A DNA stretch of 42,007 nucleotides from Hyphomicrobiales bacterium (GTDB lineage: Bacteria; Pseudomonadota; Alphaproteobacteria; Rhizobiales; Beijerinckiaceae): the NCBI GenBank assembly GCA_026400555.1, contig JAPLOW010000161.1:1-42007 (forward strand). The letters run 5' to 3'. The translations under genes were made by a program, and so were the position numbers. Shown here piece after piece: positions 35,807 through 42,007 of this stretch (within the stretch, counting starts at the first letter, position 1; each line of letters opens with the position of its first letter). The notes below the pieces were generated by a model. It was not told the origin of the DNA, searched no databases, and saw only the letters and a list, made by a program, of their open reading frames with translations.

Positions 35807-36855
35807 TAGCCATCCTCTTGATGAAGGAGGGCGAGGACGCCGAGCAAACTCCCCAAAATCACCGGCAACCAGGCGGCCATCACGGGCGCAATAATCCCGT
35901 TGGCCCCGAGGTCTTCGGTGAGCTCAGTCGCGACGTAAAGCACGAACCCCGCGACAACGCCACCCAGCACCATTCGGGCAACTCCACCAAACCGAAAAAA
36001 TCTTAAAGAAACGGTCGCAGCCACCATGATCATGGCGACAAGAAGCACCGGCCTGGCCGTCAGCGCTGCCTGCTGGAGCTTGTAGCGGGTCGCGTCAAGG
36101 CCCGCGCGCTCTGTCCTGTCGATCACCTCCGGCAGATCCCAGTAGGAGACCTGTTCGGGTGGTGTAAAGTTTCGTCGTACCTGCTCGACGCCGAGATTGG
36201 TGGCGATCACCGCAGTGGCGTAGCTCTGCGGCTCATCGATGGTCGAGACGACCCGGGCACGCGCCTCCGTGCGGTCGATGAACCGACCGGACAGATCATA
36301 GTTGAAGAAGGTCACTCCGTTCAGTTCCCGTCCCTGGCCGCTGGTCGAGATGGCCCGGACTACCGCTTGGCCATCGACGCTTTTTTGCCTGAGCCAGAGG
36401 TCCTTGGCTGTCACATTGCTGCCGCTCTTGGTGAAAATCTTGCCCTCGATGCTCGCGGCCCGCTGCTTGAAGTCCGCGGCGACAGGGTTGAACAGCGTGA
36501 TGCTGGCGACCCCGATGATGAGCCCGACCACGAGGCCCGGCTGCAAAAAAGCCCAGGCGGACACGCCGGCCGACCGCGCCACCACCAGTTCCAGCTTGCG
36601 GCTGAGACCCAGAAGCGCGCCCATCGCGCCGAACAGGACCGCGAAGGGCAGGACCTGCTCGGCGATCGAGGGGGCGCGGTAAAAGGCAAGGGTGGCCATG
36701 AGGCCTGCGGAGGCGCCCTCGGCATCGCCGGCGCGGCGCATGAGCTCCACGAAGTCGAGCGTGAAGATCAGCATGTAGATGGTGAAGAACACCCCTGCGA
36801 TCAGCTTCACAAAGCGCGCGGCGATGTACAGCCCCAGCGTGCGGCCGATCATCAT
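35806..36855 (-). CDS. lptG: LPS export ABC transporter permease LptG
   Basis: Inner-membrane permease of the LptB2FG exporter that lifts LPS onto the LptC-LptA bridge. It is 349 residues with three N-terminal membrane helices, a periplasmic jellyroll domain (about residues 120-260) and three C-terminal helices. IGRTLGLYIAARFVK at the N-terminus and RKLELVVARSAGVSAW (the coupling-helix region) are family marks. Its ATG overlaps the lptF stop (ATGA), so expression is coupled. Confidence 0.94.
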   Translation of the reverse strand: MMIGRTLGLYIAARFVKLIAGVFFTIYMLIFTLDFVELMRRAGDAEGASAGLMATLAFYRAPSIAEQVLPFAVLFGAMGALLGLSRKLELVVARSAGVSAWAFLQPGLVVGLIIGVASITLFNPVAADFKQRAASIEGKIFTKSGSNVTAKDLWLRQKSVDGQAVVRAISTSGQGRELNGVTFFNYDLSGRFIDRTEARARVVSTIDEPQSYATAVIATNLGVEQVRRNFTPPEQVSYWDLPEVIDRTERAGLDATRYKLQQAALTARPVLLVAMIMVAATVSLRFFRFGGVARMVLGGVVAGFVLYVATELTEDLGANGIIAPVMAAWLPVILGSLLGVLALLHQEDG

Positions 36856-38021
36856 GCCGGCCTCGCAAACCGCAGTTTCGCCGCGGTCATCATCCGGTCA
36901 GCGCCACGCGTCAACACGCTGATCAGCGGGTTCAACTTCGATCCGGCGAAGATCAGCAGCAGGCAGAACGCACTCGCCAACAGCGGCAGTGCATAGGCGA
37001 GATAGACCGCGCTCGTTGACCGGACCATCAGCGTCGAGAGAGCAAATCCCGCGATGCGCAGCAGAATCACGCAGACCGAGGCGAGGGCCATGGCCGTCCC
37101 GCGCCCCTGCCGGGTGGTTCGCGGCTCACCCAGCGCGGCAAACCCGATCAGGATGAAGGCGATGACGTAGATCGGCGCGAGGAAACGGTCGTGCAGTTCG
37201 GCCCGGAAACGTCCGCGGAAGGTCTTGTAATACTCCTCGGTCGCGTCAGGAAAGAGCAGGGCGTGCGTCGTCCGCTCGCGCGGCTTGAGAATGACATTGG
37301 CGCCGTCCTGGCCGAAGGATGACAGGTCGACCCCGTAGCGTTCGAAGGTCACGATCGAGCTGTCCTGCGAGCGACGGTCCTGACGCTGGATCGATCCCGC
37401 CTCCAGCACGAGGAAGGGCTTGCCCTCGATTTCCAGCGTCTGGCCCTTCTCGGCAATGTAGACCGACGTCTTGCCGGCCTCACGATTGTCCTGGAAGAAG
37501 ATGCCCAGCAGGGCGTCACCGGAGCGCTCGCGGTAGTGGAACGTGATTCCCTGATCGAGCGTGGTAAACTGGCCTTCCTTCACCACATTGGCAATGAAGT
37601 CGCCGCGGATCTGCGTGATCATGTCGCGCAGATCGCGGAAGCTGGCCGGCATCACGTACAGCGTCATGAACGCCACGAGCATGGCTGCGAGAACCGCCAT
37701 CATGGCGAACGGCTTGATCAGCTCGCGGGGTGGCACGCCTGACGCGCTCATCACGATCAGCTCGGAATCGCTGTTGAACTTGTTCAGCGTGTACAGTGTC
37801 GCGCCGAAGGCCGCGACCGGCGCGATCACGATGACCAGCGCCGGCAAGGACAGCATGGTGAAGCGCAGGAAGACAAGGATCGTCTGCCCCTTGCCTGTCA
37901 CCAGGCTGATCTCGCGCAGCGCCGATGTGATCCAGATCACCAGTGTCAGGCCGACCAGACAAGAGATCGCCGCGATCGCCATCGTCCGGAACAGGTAGCG
38001 ATCAAGCAATCCAAAACGCAT
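36852..38021 (-). CDS. lptF: LPS export ABC transporter permease LptF
   Basis: Second permease of LptB2FG. It begins RFGLLDRYLFRTMAIAA, with the coupling-helix block NKFNSDSELIVMSASGVPP (about residues 77-95), the periplasmic domain in the middle and C-terminal helices with ALGEPRTTRQGRG. Length 389 residues. The start at 38021 is taken from the family N-terminus; a longer frame to 38060 is basic and unlike the family. lptF-lptG-lptD-rsmA form one minus-strand operon, divergent from pepA. Confidence 0.94.
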   Translation of the reverse strand: MRFGLLDRYLFRTMAIAAISCLVGLTLVIWITSALREISLVTGKGQTILVFLRFTMLSLPALVIVIAPVAAFGATLYTLNKFNSDSELIVMSASGVPPRELIKPFAMMAVLAAMLVAFMTLYVMPASFRDLRDMITQIRGDFIANVVKEGQFTTLDQGITFHYRERSGDALLGIFFQDNREAGKTSVYIAEKGQTLEIEGKPFLVLEAGSIQRQDRRSQDSSIVTFERYGVDLSSFGQDGANVILKPRERTTHALLFPDATEEYYKTFRGRFRAELHDRFLAPIYVIAFILIGFAALGEPRTTRQGRGTAMALASVCVILLRIAGFALSTLMVRSTSAVYLAYALPLLASAFCLLLIFAGSKLNPLISVLTRGADRMMTAAKLRFARPA

Positions 38022-38094
38022 GTCGTGGCAGGTGTCCTTGCGGGGCCGGGCGCGGAACAAGGGCCATTCAAACGCGGCGAGTTTGTGTCGCGCG

Positions 38095-38144
38095 CTTGTG
38101 GCTCTCGGGGAATTCGCTAGAACATGTTACGGGTTTGCAACCAA
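38095..38144. promoter_or_regulatory. possible overlapping divergent promoters of pepA and lptF
   Basis: Plus strand: CTTGTG (38095-38100), 16 bases, CTAGAA (38117-38122), for pepA. Minus strand: TTGGTT (38144-38139), 17 bases, TCTAGC (38121-38116), for lptF. The two -10 boxes share the same CTAG core, so RNA polymerase could occupy only one promoter at a time. Matches to consensus are moderate and positions are inferred. Confidence 0.35.
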
Positions 38145-38182
38145 GCCGTCTGTAGATTTCACGACACACCTGAGAGCTGATC

Positions 38183-39691
38183 ATGGCTGAACGCTTCAAG
38201 ATCGAATTCAAGCCGCTCGCCTTGCCCGGCGCCGGCGATGTCGCTTTCCTCGTTCATGATGATCTGGTTCTGCCCCCCACGGTTCCGGCCGACCTTGCGG
38301 CCACGGTGTCTCGGTCGGCCTCGATCGAGGGCTTCAAGGGCAAGGCGCTTGGCGCGATGGTGACGATGGCCGTGCCCGGCAGCGGCCATGACCGCATCGT
38401 GGTCGTCGGGCTGGGCCCAAAGGCTGATGCCGAGTCGATCGATTGGGTCTCGTTGGGTGGCGTTCTGGCTGGGAAGATGCTGGCCGGACGCGAACTCGGT
38501 GTGTTTCTGGCAACAGCCGCCGAGACCGTGAAGCCCGAACATGCGGCGGACATCGCCCTCGGCGCCCGGCTGCGCAGCTACAGTTTCGACCGCTACAAGA
38601 CCAAGACCGGCGACAAGGACAACAAGGCGCACGGCCCGCTGTCGCTGCATGTCATCGACACGCTCAAGACGAAGAAGGCAGTCAAGCTCAAGGATGCTGT
38701 GGCGGAGGGCGTCTGCCTTGCGCGCGATCTGGTCAACGAGCCGCCGAACGTCCTCGGTCCAGAGGAATTCGCCGGCTATGCCGAGGAACTCTCGAAGCTC
38801 GGCGTAGAGGTCGAGATCCTTGGCGAGAAGCAGTTGCGCAAGATCGGCATGCGGGCGCTGCTCGGAGTTGGGCAGGGCTCGGCGCGCGAGAGCAAGGTCG
38901 CCATCATGCGCTGGAACGGCGGCAAGGACGGCAGCAAGCCTGTCGCCTTCATCGGCAAGGGCGTTGTGTTCGACACCGGCGGCATCTCGATCAAGCCGGC
39001 CGGCGGGATGGAGGACATGAAGGGCGACATGGCGGGCGCGGCCTGCGTGGTCGGCCTGATGCACGCGCTGGCCAGCCGCAAGGCGAAGGCCAATGTCATC
39101 GGCGCGATCGGACTGGTCGAGAATATGCCGGATGGAAAGGCTCAGCGGCCGGGCGACATCGTCACGTCCCTTTCAGGCCAGACCATCGAGATCATCCTTT
39201 CAGGCCAGACCATCGAGATCATCAACACCGACGCCGAAGGCCGCCTCGTGCTGGCCGATGTGCTGTGGTATGTGCAGGACAAGTACAAGCCGCAGTTCAT
39301 GATCAACCTGGCCACGCTCACCGGGGCAATTCTGGTGGCGCTCGGCAAGGAAAATGCCGGCCTGTTCTCCAACAATGACGAGTTGGCGACGCGCCTTTTC
39401 GAGGCCGGCAAGCTCACGGGCGAGACGGTCTGGCGCATGCCGATGTCGGCGGCCTACGACAAGATCATCGACTCGAAATTCGCGGACGTGAAGAACTCCG
39501 CCGGGCGCGACGCCGGCTCGATCACCGCTGCGCACTTCCTCAGGCGCTTCGTCAATGACACGCCCTGGGCACATCTCGACATTGCCGGCACGGCCATGGG
39601 CTCGCCGCAGACCGAGATCAACAAGGGCTGGGCGTCGGGCTGGGGCGTGCGCCTGCTCAACCAACTTGTCGCCGCGCACTACGAGAAGTGA
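38183..39691 (+). CDS. pepA: leucyl aminopeptidase with a 9-residue tandem duplication
   Basis: M17 family metallo-aminopeptidase, a cytosolic hexamer removing N-terminal residues; E. coli PepA also binds DNA. The metal and catalytic segments [19 protein letters not shown] and [11 protein letters not shown] and the signature [16 protein letters not shown] are present. Directly before the signature the sequence LSGQTIEII occurs twice in a row (residues 330-338 and 339-347), encoded by two identical 27-base copies. Family members have this segment once. The NTDAEGRL motif carries metal ligands, so nine extra residues in the preceding strand could disturb the active site. Length 502 residues, or 493 without the repeat. 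Confidence 0.93.
   Translation: MAERFKIEFKPLALPGAGDVAFLVHDDLVLPPTVPADLAATVSRSASIEGFKGKALGAMVTMAVPGSGHDRIVVVGLGPKADAESIDWVSLGGVLAGKMLAGRELGVFLATAAETVKPEHAADIALGARLRSYSFDRYKTKTGDKDNKAHGPLSLHVIDTLKTKKAVKLKDAVAEGVCLARDLVNEPPNVLGPEEFAGYAEELSKLGVEVEILGEKQLRKIGMRALLGVGQGSARESKVAIMRWNGGKDGSKPVAFIGKGVVFDTGGISIKPAGGMEDMKGDMAGAACVVGLMHALASRKAKANVIGAIGLVENMPDGKAQRPGDIVTSLSGQTIEIILSGQTIEIINTDAEGRLVLADVLWYVQDKYKPQFMINLATLTGAILVALGKENAGLFSNNDELATRLFEAGKLTGETVWRMPMSAAYDKIIDSKFADVKNSAGRDAGSITAAHFLRRFVNDTPWAHLDIAGTAMGSPQTEINKGWASGWGVRLLNQLVAAHYEK
39170..39223 (+). repeat. perfect 27-bp tandem duplication inside pepA
   Basis: Two identical in-frame copies, 39170-39196 and 39197-39223, encoding LSGQTIEII twice. 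No base differs between copies, so the duplication is recent or is an assembly artefact. Confidence 0.97.
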
Positions 39692-39722
39692 TGGCGCGAG
39701 GCGACTGCGTGCGCCCGGGTGC

Positions 39723-40175
39723 ATGATGGACCTGATGTTCTATCAGCTTCTCAACCAGAAGCTTGAGCGCGCGCTGCCGCTCCTGCTCGAAAAGACGCGC
39801 GAGCGCGGTTGGAAAGCGATTGTCGAGGTCGGTAATCCGGAGCGTCAGGCCGCGTTGGACGACGCCTTGTGGACATATTCGGACCGCAGTTTTCTGCCTC
39901 ATGGCATTGACGGTGATGCAGCAGCGCCGCACCAGCCAATCCTGATCACGGCAACGCGCGAGAACAAGAACGGAGCTGACATCCGCTTTCTCGTGGATGG
40001 CGCCAGGCTCGGTGACGATCTTTCGGGCTACAGCCGTATTGCCCTGATTTTCGACGGGCAGGACCCTGTGGCGCTCGACGCGGCGCGGGCGGACTGGAAG
40101 AAGGCGAAGGCTTCGGGTCTGGTGGCCACATTCTGGCAGCAGAGTCCCGACGGAAGATGGGAGAAGAAGGCGTGA
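39723..40175 (+). CDS. holC: DNA polymerase III subunit chi
   Basis: HolC (chi) joins the clamp loader to single-strand binding protein at the replication fork. The product of about 150 residues begins MMDLMFYQLLNQKLERALP, matching the FYhL...LE..LP..L.K pattern of the family, followed by WTYSDRSFLPHGIDGD and the C-terminal RADWKKAKASGLVATFWQQ. ATG 39723 and 39726 are both possible starts. It follows pepA by 31 bases, the usual alphaproteobacterial order, and its TGA overlaps the next start. Confidence 0.92.
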   Translation: MMDLMFYQLLNQKLERALPLLLEKTRERGWKAIVEVGNPERQAALDDALWTYSDRSFLPHGIDGDAAAPHQPILITATRENKNGADIRFLVDGARLGDDLSGYSRIALIFDGQDPVALDAARADWKKAKASGLVATFWQQSPDGRWEKKA

Positions 40176-40573
40176 TGTCTGGACCGTGCCCGCGCATCCT
40201 GATGCTGACAGTGATTGGCTGCGCCTTGGGCGCGTGCTCGATCGACATGGGCGGCTTCGCGTTCATGAATGACAAGACCGCTTCGGTGCGGGTTTCGACC
40301 GAGGAAGCGCGGCTCGATGCCGGTGGAACCTGCGGCGCCGACGCCAACCTCGATCCCGCGAACCTGCGGACCCGCCCAACGGCGATTGCGCTCGGCATCG
40401 GCGAATGCGACCTCGTCCGGCTCAAGGGGGAAAAACCCACGGATGTGCTCATTGGCGAGAGCGGCAAGGGGCAGCGCGAAGTCCAGGTCCTCTATTCCGA
40501 GCCCGGCGGCCGCGAGATCTACCTGTTCACCGACAACAGGCTGACCCGTATCGTCAAGCCGGGTCAGGGCTGA
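40175..40573 (+). CDS. small predicted lipoprotein of unknown function
   Basis: A 132-residue protein with a lipoprotein signal: hydrophobic ILMLTVIGCALGAC with lipobox LGAC, so cysteine 21 or so would be lipidated and the protein anchored to a membrane. The remainder is a small domain with two further cysteines (GTCGADAN and GIGECDLVRL), which could form a disulfide, and ends GREIYLFTDNRLTRIVKPG. I do not recognise the family with certainty. The start ATG 40175 overlaps the holC stop (TGATG), with AAGAAGG upstream; an in-frame upstream start at 40157 inside holC is less likely. Confidence 0.8.
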   Translation: MSGPCPRILMLTVIGCALGACSIDMGGFAFMNDKTASVRVSTEEARLDAGGTCGADANLDPANLRTRPTAIALGIGECDLVRLKGEKPTDVLIGESGKGQREVQVLYSEPGGREIYLFTDNRLTRIVKPGQG

Positions 40574-40585
40574 TGCCGGCGTCGC

Positions 40586-42007
40586 TCAGCCGTCGCCAAG
40601 CGTGGTGCTGACCTCAAGCCACTCATCCTCCATGCGGGCGATCTTCCCGTCGAGCGCGGCCCGGTCTGCGGAGAGTCGCCCGGCCTTCTCTGGCTCTTTC
40701 ACGAAAATGTCCGGACCAGCCAGCGCCTGATCGATCCGCTTGCGGAGGCTGTCGAACTTCGCGATCTCGGCCTCAATTTCACGCAGGCGCTTTTCGAGTT
40801 TGCCGCGCGCCGGCTTGCGCCCTTCCGGCCCTGCCGCGGCCTCGCCTGTGCGCGGAGGGCTTTGGCGCTCGCTGTTGCGTCGCGTGGTCTTGGCCGAACC
40901 GGCGAGGATGCGGGCGCGATACTCATCGAGATCGCCGTCGAACGCCTTGACCGTGCCGTTCTCCACCAGCCAGAGCCGGTCCGCGCAGGCCTCGATCAGG
41001 AAGCGGTCATGGCTGACCAGCATCACGGCTCCGGGATAGTCGTTGATCGCCTCCATCAGCGCTGCCCGGCTGTCGATGTCGAGATGGTTCGTCGGCTCGT
41101 CGAGGATGAGCAGGTGAGGGCCGTGGAATGTCGCCAGCCCCAGCATTAGCCGCGCCTTTTCACCGCCTGAAAGCTTCTCGACCTTTGTATCGGCCTTCGA
41201 GGCTGGAAAACCCATCTGCGCCGCGCGGGCGCGGATCTTGGCTTCCGGCATCTCCGGCATAAGCGGCGCGATATGCTGGACAGGCGTTTCGTTGAGCCTG
41301 AGTTCATCGACCTGATGCTGGGCGAAATAGGCCACCTCGATCTTGGATGAGTGGCGGACCTCGCCCGTCATCGGCACGAGTTTGCTGGCCATCAGCTTGC
41401 AGAAGGTCGATTTGCCGTTGCCGTTCTGCCCGAGCAGCGCGATCCGGTCATCGGGCTGGATCGACAGGTTGAGTCGGCTGAGGATCGGCTTGTCGCCGTA
41501 GCCGACGGCAGCCTCCTCGAAGGTGTAGAGCGGCGGCGACATCTCCCGCTTCGGCTCGGGGAAGTGGAATGGCAGCACCTGACTGTCAACGATGGCCGAG
41601 ATCGGTGCTAGCTTCTCCAGTCGCTTGACGCGCGACTGCGCCTGCTTCGCTTTCGAGGCCTTGGCCTTGAAGCGGTCCACGAAGGCCTGCAGATGCTTGC
41701 GCTCGGCCTCCTGCTTGTCCCGCATCTTGCCGAGCAGCAGCATTTTCTCGGTGCGCTGCCGGTCAAAGGACGAGTAACCACCGCGGTACAGTGTCAACTT
41801 GGCCTGGTCGAGATGCAGGATGTGGTCGACGCAGGTATCGAGCAGCTCGCGGTCATGGCTGATGACGAGGACCGTGTGCGGGTACTTCGCGAGGTAGTCG
41901 TAAAGCCACAGCGTGCCTTCGAGGTCGAGATAGTTGGTGGGCTCGTCCAGCAGCAGCAGGTCCGGTTCGGTGAACAGCACTGCCGCCAGAGCCACGCGCA
42001 TCCGCCA
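40586..42007 (-). CDS. ABC-F family ATPase, YheS-like, 5' part outside the window
   Basis: Soluble ATPase with two ABC cassettes and no membrane part. ABC-F proteins bind the ribosomal E site and relieve stalled translation. The window holds the end of the first cassette (signature WRMRVALAAVLF, Walker B LLLLDEPTNYLDLEG), the linker arm HLQAFVDRFKAKASKAKQAQ, which is typical of YheS, and the complete second cassette (Walker A LLGQNGNGKSTFCK, signature LSGGEKARLMLGLATF, Walker B LLILDEPTNHLDID). A charged C-terminal coiled coil follows (KLEKRLREIEAEIAKFDSLR). The N-terminal part, with the first Walker A, lies beyond 42007. It converges on the lipoprotein gene, 12 bases away. Confidence 0.93.
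   Translation of the reverse strand, partial: WRMRVALAAVLFTEPDLLLLDEPTNYLDLEGTLWLYDYLAKYPHTVLVISHDRELLDTCVDHILHLDQAKLTLYRGGYSSFDRQRTEKMLLLGKMRDKQEAERKHLQAFVDRFKAKASKAKQAQSRVKRLEKLAPISAIVDSQVLPFHFPEPKREMSPPLYTFEEAAVGYGDKPILSRLNLSIQPDDRIALLGQNGNGKSTFCKLMASKLVPMTGEVRHSSKIEVAYFAQHQVDELRLNETPVQHIAPLMPEMPEAKIRARAAQMGFPASKADTKVEKLSGGEKARLMLGLATFHGPHLLILDEPTNHLDIDSRAALMEAINDYPGAVMLVSHDRFLIEACADRLWLVENGTVKAFDGDLDEYRARILAGSAKTTRRNSERQSPPRTGEAAAGPEGRKPARGKLEKRLREIEAEIAKFDSLRKRIDQALAGPDIFVKEPEKAGRLSADRAALDGKIARMEDEWLEVSTTLGDG

Overview
The window is a 42-kb piece of GC-rich alphaproteobacterial chromosome, most likely from the order Hyphomicrobiales (Rhizobiales). The grounds are the gene sets and their order: nuo-birA-RNase J-methylmalonyl-CoA epimerase-DUF1467; rpsF-rpsR-DUF2232-rplI-dnaB-alr-radA-cvpA-purF-SDR; fabD-fabG-acpP-fabF-mltG-yicC-gmk; and lptF/lptG divergent from pepA-holC. 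Nearly everything is core housekeeping. No phage, insertion sequence, CRISPR array, tRNA or rRNA was seen.

Layout. 97-9017 (+): the distal half of the complex I operon (nuoJ-N), then biotin-protein ligase, RNase J, methylmalonyl-CoA epimerase and a small DUF1467 membrane protein. 9018-9393: the only long gene-free stretch; it holds a candidate orphan small RNA on the minus strand with its own promoter-like boxes and a strong terminator. 9394-13798 (+): a tandem pair of cyclophilins (one exported, one cytoplasmic), queA, a TPR membrane protein and der. 13813-23416 (-): ribosomal proteins S6, S18 and L9, replicative helicase, alanine racemase, RadA, CvpA, PurF and an SDR. 23709-25576: a small accessory islet between the ribosomal and fatty-acid blocks, made of a MetX-like alpha/beta hydrolase and a divergent MarR regulator, both broken, with two perfect palindromes between them. 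25660-32364 (+): fatty-acid synthesis core, mltG, yicC and gmk. 32354-38021 (-): lptF-lptG-lptD-rsmA, that is LPS export to the outer membrane plus a 16S rRNA methyltransferase. 38183-40573 (+): pepA, holC and an unknown lipoprotein. 40586-42007 (-): an ABC-F protein cut by the window edge.

I did not find a convincing new multi-gene system. The points that deserve a second look are: (1) two apparent deletions in nuoM/nuoN that leave nuoM without its stop and nuoN frameshifted; (2) a perfect 27-bp tandem duplication in pepA directly before the metal-binding NTDAEGRL motif, which together with (1) may indicate assembly faults or real slippage mutations; (3) the decayed hydrolase/MarR pair with an intact-looking tandem operator; (4) the orphan sRNA candidate; and (5) gene order lacking surA/pdxA, bamB and tgt at their usual places. 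All functional calls are from motif recognition and gene order; no database search was run.
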